Shown: positions 32,392 to 40,915 of the stretch, piece after piece
Numbering within the stretch: position 1 is the first letter of the stretch
How the letters are laid out: the number at the start of each line of letters is the position of its first letter
Assembly (NCBI GenBank): GCA_050953825.1
Contig: JBMNNF010000013.1
Location: 124,001-188,000, forward strand
DNA from: DUQW01 sp050953825
Lineage (GTDB): Bacteria; Bacillota_I; Bacilli_A; Acholeplasmatales; Acholeplasmataceae
Length of the DNA stretch: 64,000 bases
Direction of reading: 5' to 3'
Program-made: the position numbers and the translations under genes
Notes under the pieces: model-generated
The model's database searches: none
What the model was told of the DNA's origin: nothing
The model's input: only the letters and a program-made list of their open reading frames with translations

Positions 32392-32853
32392 ATGAATTTT
32401 CCAAGATTTGAAAGAGTTGTTAGATCATTTGCAATAGACACATCAGGTGCTATTGTCGTTGTTATGATAGCCATTATGGGATTAAAAGGGAATTTAACCT
32501 TACAATATATAATTGCTGGAATAGGAATCTTTATTTTTTATTTTCTTCCTTATTTAATATCTTCTGGCCAAAGTTTTGGCAAGAGAATTGAAGGAATTAG
32601 AATTGTCAATAAGGATGGAAGTCCAATTCATATAATAAAATCACTTCTTAGACAAATAGTATTATTAGGACTATCTTTTTTAACAGTTGGAATATATTTA
32701 GTTGTAATCTTTTTTTCAATCAATGAAAAAAATGGACAAAGCCTTCATGATAAAATGTTTGGGACGGCTATTATTGATTTAAGAGCGCCACTTCCTAAAG
32801 ATAATGATGATTTTTTAAATAAGACTGATTCAATGAGAAAGAAGGGATTGTAA
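32392..32853 (+). CDS. RDD family membrane protein
   Basis: A 153-residue protein with three membrane helices (~15-35, ~42-60, ~90-112). The RDD pattern is FPRFERVVRSFAIDTSGAIV at the start, FGKRIEGIRIV in the middle and GQSLHDKMFGTAIID at the end. The family may transport ions or small solutes; function here is unknown. AGGAG lies 9 bases before the ATG at 32392. Its stop shares a base with the amylase start (TAATG), so it is the first gene of a three-gene unit. Confidence 0.85.
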   Translation: MNFPRFERVVRSFAIDTSGAIVVVMIAIMGLKGNLTLQYIIAGIGIFIFYFLPYLISSGQSFGKRIEGIRIVNKDGSPIHIIKSLLRQIVLLGLSFLTVGIYLVVIFFSINEKNGQSLHDKMFGTAIIDLRAPLPKDNDDFLNKTDSMRKKGL

Positions 32854-34598
32854 TGAAAAGAATACTAAAATTTATTTTAATAATTTTATTTACATTTAGC
32901 TTAGTTGCTTGTGATAAACAATCCAACATTGAGATATTTTCTTATCAAGAAACAATGGAACAGGATTATTTACAAATTATTGATCTAGAACTTTTAAATA
33001 TTAATCTTGATGAAATTGTTATTGAATTTGATTCTGATTTTGTTAATGCTGAATTAACTGATGATGGCGACGTTAAGGTCTTTTCTAAAAATAAAAAAGG
33101 GATCACATCAATTACAATTATTTACGGTGATATTAACCGAAAAATCGAAATTGAAATCTTACCTACATTAAGAGAAAAAGCGATTGAAACATTAGATTTA
33201 AAATATACAAAATATAACAACTTTTATCAAATTTTTGTTAGAAGTTTTGCGGATAGTGACGGTGATGGTATTGGAGATTTAAATGGAATCACTGAAAATC
33301 TAAATTACTTGCACAGTTTAGGTGTTACCGCACTTTGGTTAACCCCAATTCATCCAACAATTTCGTACCATGGTTATGAAGTAATTGATTATTATGAAGT
33401 AAATCCTGAATTTGGAACAATTCAAGATTTAAAAGACTTGATTGAAAGTGCAAATAGCTATGGTATCGATATTGTATTAGATATGGTATTTAATCATACA
33501 TCAACGGAAAACGAATGGTTTACTGACTCAACAACTAGAGATAAATACTATATTAAGCATGGCAATAGTTACTATGAAACTTTTCCGTTTTCAAGGGATT
33601 TGAATTTAAAAAATGAAGAATTAAAAGAAGAGTTAAGTAATATTTTACTATATTATTTAGATATGGGAATAAGTGGATTTAGATTTGACGCAATTAAACA
33701 CTTTTTTACAAAAGACAAAATGCCATCTTATGATAGTTCTCCTGATATTTCAATGGGTCTTTTCTTAAGAGGATTAAAAACTCGTGTTAAAAAGAGTTAT
33801 CCTGAAGCTTATTTTGTAGGTGAATATTTTGAATATAATCATCAACGTTATCGATATGGATTTTTAGGATTAGATTCTTTATTTAATTTTGAAATTGCCG
33901 GTATGTTAAGAGAAGAAACCGGAACATTTAGTGATCTAAATCGAAGATTACCAAGAATTTATAATAACTTTGATTCTTATAGCGAATCTAATTATGTTGA
34001 TGCTCCATTTGTAAACAATCACGATTTAGATAGATTAGCTTCAATTATGCCTAGCTTAACTAACAGAAAAATGGCATATAGTATCTTATTAACACTACCG
34101 GGGTCTCCATTTATTTATTATGGTGATGAATTAGGGATGACCGGTAGAAGAGCGAGTGGTATTGGTAGAACAGTTACCGGTTATAAAGGTGTAGCTTATG
34201 ATGAATTTGTGAGAGAACCTTTTCCTTGGAAAAACAAATATCAAACAACTTGGTTTCCAATTTCTTATGAAAATCAAAATGTGGAATCACCAACACAAGC
34301 GCTTAATAACGAGGATTCACTATTAAATCATATAAAGACGTTAAACAATATAAGATTAAATTATCCAGCCCTGATGTATGGAAATTATTTCGAGGTTTTT
34401 CCAACCGAAACACCAATGTTGATGGGATATGTTCGAATGATTCAACATGAAGATTTTATTGAAAAAGTTGTTGTAGTTCATAACCTCACTAATCGAGCAT
34501 ACACACTTGATATTAATTCAATAGACATTTTTGGAAGTAAAGAACTAAACGTTATGGAGACATATATCGGTCTTCTAGATGTAATTGAAAAGGAATAA
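32853..34598 (+). CDS. Alpha-amylase family (GH13) lipoprotein
   Basis: A 581-residue surface glycosidase. The lipobox LVAC gives lipidated C20. A small beta domain (~25-115) precedes the GH13 barrel, which begins YNNFYQIFVRSFADSDGDG. The catalytic nucleophile is D279 in GFRFDAIKHF, the acid E324 in FVGEYFEY and the third Asp D391 in VNNHDLDR; DMVFNHTS is the first conserved region. It should cut alpha-1,4 glucans or maltodextrins outside the membrane, though exact product range is uncertain. It is coupled to the RDD gene and followed by the DUF1189 gene, part of the alpha-glucan island. Confidence 0.93.
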   Translation: MKRILKFILIILFTFSLVACDKQSNIEIFSYQETMEQDYLQIIDLELLNINLDEIVIEFDSDFVNAELTDDGDVKVFSKNKKGITSITIIYGDINRKIEIEILPTLREKAIETLDLKYTKYNNFYQIFVRSFADSDGDGIGDLNGITENLNYLHSLGVTALWLTPIHPTISYHGYEVIDYYEVNPEFGTIQDLKDLIESANSYGIDIVLDMVFNHTSTENEWFTDSTTRDKYYIKHGNSYYETFPFSRDLNLKNEELKEELSNILLYYLDMGISGFRFDAIKHFFTKDKMPSYDSSPDISMGLFLRGLKTRVKKSYPEAYFVGEYFEYNHQRYRYGFLGLDSLFNFEIAGMLREETGTFSDLNRRLPRIYNNFDSYSESNYVDAPFVNNHDLDRLASIMPSLTNRKMAYSILLTLPGSPFIYYGDELGMTGRRASGIGRTVTGYKGVAYDEFVREPFPWKNKYQTTWFPISYENQNVESPTQALNNEDSLLNHIKTLNNIRLNYPALMYGNYFEVFPTETPMLMGYVRMIQHEDFIEKVVVVHNLTNRAYTLDINSIDIFGSKELNVMETYIGLLDVIEKE

Positions 34599-34602
34599 TA
34601 AT

Positions 34603-35460
34603 ATGTTTTTAACTAGATTTTTTAAAGCAGGATTTCGATTTAAAGAAATCTTTGCGCATCGCCATGACAAATTATATAAATACTTAATCTATTTTGTATT
34701 ATTATCATTCGTTACACTATTTCCGTTTAACGTTGTCAACTATCTTAATGGTGGGTGGAAATTAGGTGTCATTGTTAATAATCTTACGAGTGGATCTGAA
34801 ATTGAATTGGTTAATGGTTATGATATCGAAGTAAACCAAAACGGAGTTTATACACCCAACAACAATGAATTTCAAATTATTTCAAAAGGTGATGATGGTA
34901 AATATTATTACTATCATTTTAATTATCAAAAAGATTTGAGTGAGTACATTGATGATGGTGTTAATCAAGTTTTATTTCAAGATAATATGATTGTCTTAAT
35001 CTATGAAAATGGATCATATTTAAAAGGAAATTATAATGGATTTGATAAAACCTATTCATTTAGAGAATATAAAACAATGAATTTAGAACAAAAAAAACAA
35101 TTTTTAAATGATTTTGGATTAAGTGTAGAAGAAGCATTTAAACATCAACGGTCATTTTATACAATTAGTATGTATACGATAACTCAGTTTGCAACATATG
35201 TCCTACTTTTATTAGTTCTTGCAGGCATTAATATGTTATTTAAATTTAGATATACTGATTTTCTAACATATCGAGATTCTATAAAAGTAGTAATTCTTTG
35301 TATGACCGTGCCGACATCGCTGTCGTTCATCATCTCAATGACCCTAGCGTTGTTTGGAGTTACAGCTGCATTCAGTCTCGTGCCAACAATATTCCAGTTA
35401 GGAACGGGTATTATCTTAATGTATGTTATGATTAAACATGCAGGCAAAGAGTTTTCATAA
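34603..35460 (+). CDS. DUF1189 family membrane protein
   Basis: A 285-residue protein with an N-terminal helix (~30-48), a ~130-residue extracytoplasmic beta-rich part and three or four C-terminal helices (~185-283). It begins MFLTRFFKAGFRFKEIF, characteristic of DUF1189, a family often found in maltodextrin operons of Firmicutes. The ATG at 34603 is chosen over an in-frame ATG six codons upstream because AAGGA lies just before it and the upstream one is inside the amylase gene. The role is unknown but the genomic link to glucan use is consistent. Confidence 0.82.
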   Translation: MFLTRFFKAGFRFKEIFAHRHDKLYKYLIYFVLLSFVTLFPFNVVNYLNGGWKLGVIVNNLTSGSEIELVNGYDIEVNQNGVYTPNNNEFQIISKGDDGKYYYYHFNYQKDLSEYIDDGVNQVLFQDNMIVLIYENGSYLKGNYNGFDKTYSFREYKTMNLEQKKQFLNDFGLSVEEAFKHQRSFYTISMYTITQFATYVLLLLVLAGINMLFKFRYTDFLTYRDSIKVVILCMTVPTSLSFIISMTLALFGVTAAFSLVPTIFQLGTGIILMYVMIKHAGKEFS

Positions 35461-35470
35461 TTAAACAAAT

Positions 35471-35520
35471 AAAAAACCTCTTGCAGCTAACAACTAAAGT
35501 TAGAACCACAAGAGGTTTTT
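35471..35520. terminator. Bidirectional terminator between DUF1189 and pullulanase genes
   Basis: AAAAACCTCTTG pairs with CAAGAGGTTTTT, and an inner stem CTAAC / GTTAG sits in the loop. A runs on the left and T runs on the right let it work for both convergent genes. Confidence 0.92.
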
Positions 35521-35528
35521 AAATTAAA

Positions 35529-38500
35529 TCAAATAAAGCCTCTTTTCTTTTTGAAAAAATATAATAGTCCAACACCGACTGTAGCAATAACAATAACTCC
35601 GCCAACAATACCAATTATTAATGGGGCATAGTTAGTTTTTTCAGGAATAGATTCAAGATTGATAGTTGCTAAAACGACATCGCCACGTTTAATAGAGAGC
35701 GTGGTTTTTCCTTCGGCAACAAAATTAACTTTAAGTTGATTATTCTCAATAGTAACTGTTGCAATATTAGGATCACTAAACTCAAAAGATAATTCTGTTA
35801 CCGGAATTTCTTGATATAAATTAAATTCAATAGATAAAGGTAAATTATTTTTACTGACATAATTACTTTCATTAAATTGAAGTGGTGATATGAAATCTAA
35901 ACCGTAATCTTGAATTCCAAAATCAATTGATGTAACTTCTGGATCAAAATCAACACTTGGATGTTCCTCTACAATTATTTGAACCGAATTAGGAACAACT
36001 TCAATTTTGAAGCCTTGTGAAGCTTTTCTAAAACCTTTAGGAAAAACATTTCCGGCTTTATTTGTAAAGCGATAGGCTGCCTTATCTAATGAATAATAAT
36101 ATAGGGATGTTGAACCGTTAATAACAAACTTAATTTCAGGTTCGTTAGTGTTTCCTTTTATTTTAACGACAAATATACTATCGCTTAAATCAATAAATTC
36201 TAATCGGTTTATCACTTCCTCTTTAGTTGCCATTCTTAATGAAGGTAACAACCTTCTTAAAGTAATCAGCGACTTATAATGGTTGAAAACATCTAAATTA
36301 TCAACTTTATTTTCGTAATTAAGTTGGTTAACAATATCAGGTAAGTTATATGAATTGTCTGATAATCGATAAACTTCATCAACACGGTTATCATCACCAA
36401 ACTCTACTGTTAGGGGAACATATTTAGAACGCATCATATCAACACCAGCATGTAAGAAAGGGATACCTTGACTTAATAAGATAACACTATTAGCTAATTT
36501 ATGTTTCGCTTTTAAGTTATCAAATCTAACGTTTCCTAAATATAGTTCATCTCTTAGAGTTGAGTTATCGTGAACTGAAACATAGTTAATAACTTTAAAT
36601 GGTTCTTCATGGAATGTTTGACGACCTTCTTCAGCATAAACTCCATTAATTGGTACTGCACCAGCTAAAGCGTATCTAATAGCGTTAGCGTTATCTAAGT
36701 TAATATCACCTTTAGCCCAACCTTTAATTGAATTTCTTGAGTTGTCATTAAAACTTGCAACATTAAGTTGATCCATATTTGATTTAATGGCTTTTTCAGT
36801 ATCTGGTAATGGAGAAGTTCCTCCAGTCCACGGTTCACCGTAAATAATAATTGTTGGGTCAACTTCATTAACAGCTTCTCTAATAGCGTTCATTGTTTCG
36901 ATATCGTGAAGCCCCATTAAATCAAATCTAAATCCAGATATATTATATTCTTTTGCCCAGAATAATACAGAATCAATGATATATTTTCTAACCATTAATC
37001 TTTCTGAGGCTGTTTCATTTCCAGTTCCACTACCATTTGCCCAACCACCATCATCATTTTTTCTAAAATAATAATCAGGTACAGCACATTGGAAGTTAGA
37101 ATCATCAATTCGTGCAGTGTGATTATAGACAACGTCCATAATTACTCTAATTCCATTATTATGTAAAGTTTGAACCATTCGTTTAAATTCTTTGATTCTA
37201 ACACTACCATCATAAGGATTGGTTGAATAAGAACCTTGTAAAGCGTTGAAGTTTTCTGGCATATAACCCCAGTTAAATCCGTGTTTAGCCATATATTCGT
37301 CATCATCCAATCTAGTTTCATCAACATATCCATAATCGAAAATTGGGAGAAGATGAACCGCATTAATTCCTAATTCGATGAGGTGATCTAATCCAGTTTT
37401 AACAGTGATATCACCCTTAGTATATGTAGTTCCTTTTTGAGTGAGACCCATAAAGGTACCACGCCACTCATCTTTTCCGTTCCATGTTGGACTAGTAGTT
37501 AAATCCCTTACATGAAGTTCGTAAATAATATAGTCAGTTAAATTTTTAATAGTGTTTGGTTTTTTACTTTGCCAGTCATAAGGGTTAGTCAATTCAAAAT
37601 CAACAACCATTCCTCTAACACCATTAACTCCTACTGCCATTGCATAAGGATCAACAAATTCATTATTAGTGTTTCCAACGATATTTGAGAATGTATAATA
37701 AACACCGTCAAGGTTTTCATTAACAATACACTCAAAAACACCTTTTTCTTTTCTTGTCATTGGATAAGTTTTAAAAGGTGTTTCTTCTTTATTTAAAGAT
37801 CCATCATTTGCATAATCAGGATGACCTTGGTGATACAGATTAAGGGTTGCACTTGAACTTAAGGGGCTCCATAATTTAAAGGTAGTTTTTTCTTTAGTGT
37901 ACTTAACTCCTAGGTCACCATCATAATAATAAGCATTATTAAATTCATCAGTGTTATATAAGTTGATTAGAGAAACACTTTTTTCTGCTGAAGTTCCAGT
38001 CACAAAATCAACTTTTAAAACGTAAGTTTTAGAAATATCAATTGTATTGGAAGGTATAATAATAAATTTATTAACAGTTGTTGAACCACTTTCAATTAAA
38101 GTGCCATCTTCAAATAGTTTCCAGTTTCCAGCATTAGTTAAAGTAACATTTATTTTTTTATCTAAACTGAAATTTAAATCAAAAATAGCATCAACAACTT
38201 TAGCTTCTGCCTTAGAATGATAAACAGTTTCATCACCTTGAATAAAATAAACTTGATATTTATTGTCAATTATTTCTAAATCACTTAAATTAAAAAATCT
38301 ATCTCCACCTGGTTCACGGACTACTCCGTCCCAACCAGCTCCTTTTTTTATAATAATTCCCATTCTGGTTGAACCAGAATAAGCTTCATCGGTTAAATCA
38401 ACTGTGGTAGTTAACCAATGGCTATTTGGATGTAATTCAAAAGTGAACTCTTTACCGTCTTTTGCAGCAGGTTCATTTTGCCAGACCCATGCTGTATGTT

Positions 38501-38624
38501 TGGAATCTAAATCATAAAATCGGTAATAGTTAACAACTAGCGTATTTATTTGCTGTGCAAAAATAGTAACAGTGCTAGCTATAGAAATAAAGAAAAGTAA
38601 TAAAAACGAAAATATTTTTTTCAT
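35529..38624 (-). CDS. pulA: Type I pullulanase, cell-surface anchored
   Basis: A 1031-residue debranching enzyme for alpha-1,6 bonds of pullulan, starch and glycogen. A signal peptide (1-~24) is followed by a CBM41-like domain (~26-135; YYRFYDLDSKHTAWVWQNEP), linker and CBM48-like domains, and the GH13 barrel with DVVYNHTA, nucleophile D568 (GFRFDLMGLHD), acid E597 (IYGEPWTGG) and D686 (VSVHDNSTLRDE). After C-terminal beta domains it ends in a membrane helix and KKKRGF, with no LPXTG sorting motif. The start at 38622-38624 is fixed by GAGGAGGG 8 bases upstream; the frame is open 21 codons further. It is divergent from the starch-binding operon. Confidence 0.95.
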   Translation of the reverse strand: MKKIFSFLLLFFISIASTVTIFAQQINTLVVNYYRFYDLDSKHTAWVWQNEPAAKDGKEFTFELHPNSHWLTTTVDLTDEAYSGSTRMGIIIKKGAGWDGVVREPGGDRFFNLSDLEIIDNKYQVYFIQGDETVYHSKAEAKVVDAIFDLNFSLDKKINVTLTNAGNWKLFEDGTLIESGSTTVNKFIIIPSNTIDISKTYVLKVDFVTGTSAEKSVSLINLYNTDEFNNAYYYDGDLGVKYTKEKTTFKLWSPLSSSATLNLYHQGHPDYANDGSLNKEETPFKTYPMTRKEKGVFECIVNENLDGVYYTFSNIVGNTNNEFVDPYAMAVGVNGVRGMVVDFELTNPYDWQSKKPNTIKNLTDYIIYELHVRDLTTSPTWNGKDEWRGTFMGLTQKGTTYTKGDITVKTGLDHLIELGINAVHLLPIFDYGYVDETRLDDDEYMAKHGFNWGYMPENFNALQGSYSTNPYDGSVRIKEFKRMVQTLHNNGIRVIMDVVYNHTARIDDSNFQCAVPDYYFRKNDDGGWANGSGTGNETASERLMVRKYIIDSVLFWAKEYNISGFRFDLMGLHDIETMNAIREAVNEVDPTIIIYGEPWTGGTSPLPDTEKAIKSNMDQLNVASFNDNSRNSIKGWAKGDINLDNANAIRYALAGAVPINGVYAEEGRQTFHEEPFKVINYVSVHDNSTLRDELYLGNVRFDNLKAKHKLANSVILLSQGIPFLHAGVDMMRSKYVPLTVEFGDDNRVDEVYRLSDNSYNLPDIVNQLNYENKVDNLDVFNHYKSLITLRRLLPSLRMATKEEVINRLEFIDLSDSIFVVKIKGNTNEPEIKFVINGSTSLYYYSLDKAAYRFTNKAGNVFPKGFRKASQGFKIEVVPNSVQIIVEEHPSVDFDPEVTSIDFGIQDYGLDFISPLQFNESNYVSKNNLPLSIEFNLYQEIPVTELSFEFSDPNIATVTIENNQLKVNFVAEGKTTLSIKRGDVVLATINLESIPEKTNYAPLIIGIVGGVIVIATVGVGLLYFFKKKRGFI

Positions 38625-38648
38625 ATAAAATTCCCTCCTCATATTGAT

Positions 38649-38678
38649 ATTATCACTTATTTTTAAAAAAGTTAACAA
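38649..38678 (-). promoter_or_regulatory. Promoter of the pullulanase gene
   Basis: On the reverse strand TTGTTA (38673-38678) and GATAAT (38649-38654) are separated by 18 bases, just before the ribosome site. Confidence 0.55.
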
Positions 38679-38697
38679 AACTAACACGTTTTGTGTT

Positions 38698-38740
38698 TTG
38701 GCAACGGTTTCACAAGTATTTCTCGTGCAAACGCTTACAT
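38698..38740. promoter_or_regulatory. Two LacI/CcpA-type operators in the divergent glucan promoter
   Basis: The sites TTGGCAACGGTTTCAC (38698-38713) and GTGCAAACGCTTACAT (38725-38740) match the catabolite element WTGNAANCGNWNNCWW with two and one deviations. The right one overlaps the -35 of the starch-binding operon, and the left one lies upstream of the pullulanase -35. A CcpA or MalR-like repressor could thus control both directions; no such regulator gene is in the window. Confidence 0.7.
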
Positions 38741-38762
38741 TTTCTACGTTTTTTAGTATAAT
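38734..38762 (+). promoter_or_regulatory. Promoter of the starch-binding / maltodextrin operon
   Basis: CTTACA (38734-38739) and a perfect TATAAT (38757-38762) are 17 bases apart. The -35 lies inside the right-hand operator. Confidence 0.7.
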
Positions 38763-38819
38763 ATATGTGTAAGAAGAACACGTAGTGTTTAATTTTTCAT
38801 AAAGGAGGAGAAAAATTCT

Positions 38820-40895
38820 ATGAAAAGAATTCTTAATGTCCTATTGTTGGCATTTGTAATGTTCGCAATAGGAGGAATTATGATGGAAGTAAAAGCGTTA
38901 GAACCTGCAGCAGGTGAAGCTACGGTTAACGTTCACTTCCATAAGTGGGACGAAAAATATGAAAATGTTAAAGCATGGTCATGGGGCAAAACTGCCGCTG
39001 TATCTCCTGATGAAACACCTGTTCGCGTAACTAAAGGTGGTATCTTTGCAACTAAACGAGATGATTTCGGATTAGTTTTCCAATTTTTCGTTGAAGCAGG
39101 TAATGAAAATCCTCTAGGATTCATTCCGCTTGAAGCCCAATTTACAGCGCCTACTGACAATTGGGATGATGGAGGACCGTTTAAAAAACTTTCTGGTGCA
39201 GATATTCTTATTCCGGTTGAAGATTTAGCTGCAGGAGATGTACTAGACGTTTGGGTTTTTGAAGGTTCAAAAGGAAAAGATGCAAACGCTGATAAAGGTG
39301 AAGTTGCATATTTAGTGTCTAAAAATAGTTTTAATGATGGTAAAGATGATGTAGATGCTCACAATATGATATTAGTTTATGCCGATGTTGCTGGTGAATA
39401 TGAAGAAAACATTGGTGTTCACGCTTGGGGAGACTACGATCCAGCGATGAATATTAAAAGTCAATGGGGAACACCTGATAAAATTTTCAAAACAGTAGGT
39501 ATGACCGGAACTAGTCCAGTTTTAGGATCAATGATTACTTATGCAGTTGGGAAAACCCCAGGAATGTTAATTTATGCTGGTGGTGACGCTAACAAACATA
39601 CAGCCGATCTTAATCCTCATAAAACTTTAGCAGCAGATGCTCCAGCTGGTGCAGTTGGATTAATGTATGTTATGAACGCTGGTCCTGGTGTAACTACTAA
39701 TAAAAACGTATTTTATGGTGAAACTTTAGCAGACTTTTATACTGAACTAACTGCGTTTAGATTTGATAAAGGTTCATATGCACAAGGTAAAGGTACATTT
39801 GCATATAGACCTACAGTTATTAACACATTATTAAACAGAGTAATGAATTTTGGTTGGACTGATGCTAAAACTGATGAAGAAAAAGCTGCTAAAGAAGCTG
39901 AAATGATAGCATGTTATACAATTGAAGAAGTTACACTTAAAGACGATCATACTGTAAATGAAATAGTAAAAGAAATCCCTATTAAAGGAATTAACTTTAA
40001 CAGAACCGTTAATGAAACTTCAGAATTTATTTTAGAATTAGCAGAAGCAAATAAATTAGATAACACTAAAAATTATCGTGTTTCATTTGACCGAAAAATT
40101 CAAAACAATACTAAAGAAATTCAAGAAGTTGAAGCACACAATGCTAAAGTTAATTACGGACATGAAGTAACAGTTAACTTAACAGTTACTTTAGGTGAAA
40201 TGATTGACCCTACTGAGCATGTATATTTAGTTGGTACAGTTAATGGTTGGAATCCAGGCGATCCAACTTGGAAATTAGTTAAAGACGCAACAAATCCTAA
40301 AAAATTTACTATTTCTAAAACATTCTATACTTACGATAATAAAATGATATTCAAATTTGTTGCTGGTGATTCTTGGGATCATGAAGAATTAGATGCAGAA
40401 GGAAACGGAATTCCTAATAGAGAATTAGTGTTAGATGGTGCTACAGTAACTGAAAGTATGGAAATTGTTGATTTTAAAAATATTTCAGCTACAGCTTCTG
40501 CCAAGGATCCAAGTGCGCTTCCAGCGCAAGATCCAGAAATGGTGTTAAAAGATATTCCAGCAGCAACATATGATGAATTACATGCAGAGACAATTTTAGA
40601 ATTAGATAAAGAAGCTCCAGTAATCACATTCTTAACTGAATGGGATGAAGACGAAGGAAGAGTTATTAACGTTCCACTAGGTAGCAAATGGAATCCAGCA
40701 TTATTCCCAACATACACTGTAACTGATGATAGAGATGGTGACATTGGATATAAAGTTTATGTTCCAGGTGCAAAAGAAGGTAACGAATATCGTATCCTTG
40801 ATACTAGAACAGCAGGCGACTACAAGATTTTATTAAAAGTTGTAGACGACTGGGGTAACGTTACAGAAGAAATATTCACCTTTAGAGTGAAATAA
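38820..40895 (+). CDS. Secreted multidomain starch-binding protein
   Basis: A 691-residue extracytoplasmic protein with no catalytic domain. After a signal peptide (1-~27) comes a CBM41-like module (ATVNVHFHKWDEKYENVKAW), a second, related beta module (~180-330, MILVYADVAGEYEENIGVHA), a Glu/Lys-rich middle, a starch-binding CBM20-like module near 470-530 (VYLVGTVNGWNPGDPTWKLV) and a C-terminal Ig-like DUF5011 domain (~610-691; TVTDDRDGD, GDYKILLKVVDDWGN). It has no lipobox, sorting signal or C-terminal helix, so its anchoring is unclear. It is the first gene of the importer operon, with AAGGAGGAG before the ATG. It probably captures starch at the surface. Confidence 0.8.
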   Translation: MKRILNVLLLAFVMFAIGGIMMEVKALEPAAGEATVNVHFHKWDEKYENVKAWSWGKTAAVSPDETPVRVTKGGIFATKRDDFGLVFQFFVEAGNENPLGFIPLEAQFTAPTDNWDDGGPFKKLSGADILIPVEDLAAGDVLDVWVFEGSKGKDANADKGEVAYLVSKNSFNDGKDDVDAHNMILVYADVAGEYEENIGVHAWGDYDPAMNIKSQWGTPDKIFKTVGMTGTSPVLGSMITYAVGKTPGMLIYAGGDANKHTADLNPHKTLAADAPAGAVGLMYVMNAGPGVTTNKNVFYGETLADFYTELTAFRFDKGSYAQGKGTFAYRPTVINTLLNRVMNFGWTDAKTDEEKAAKEAEMIACYTIEEVTLKDDHTVNEIVKEIPIKGINFNRTVNETSEFILELAEANKLDNTKNYRVSFDRKIQNNTKEIQEVEAHNAKVNYGHEVTVNLTVTLGEMIDPTEHVYLVGTVNGWNPGDPTWKLVKDATNPKKFTISKTFYTYDNKMIFKFVAGDSWDHEELDAEGNGIPNRELVLDGATVTESMEIVDFKNISATASAKDPSALPAQDPEMVLKDIPAATYDELHAETILELDKEAPVITFLTEWDEDEGRVINVPLGSKWNPALFPTYTVTDDRDGDIGYKVYVPGAKEGNEYRILDTRTAGDYKILLKVVDDWGNVTEEIFTFRVK

Positions 40896-40915
40896 TAAAA
40901 ATAGAGGTGATCATT

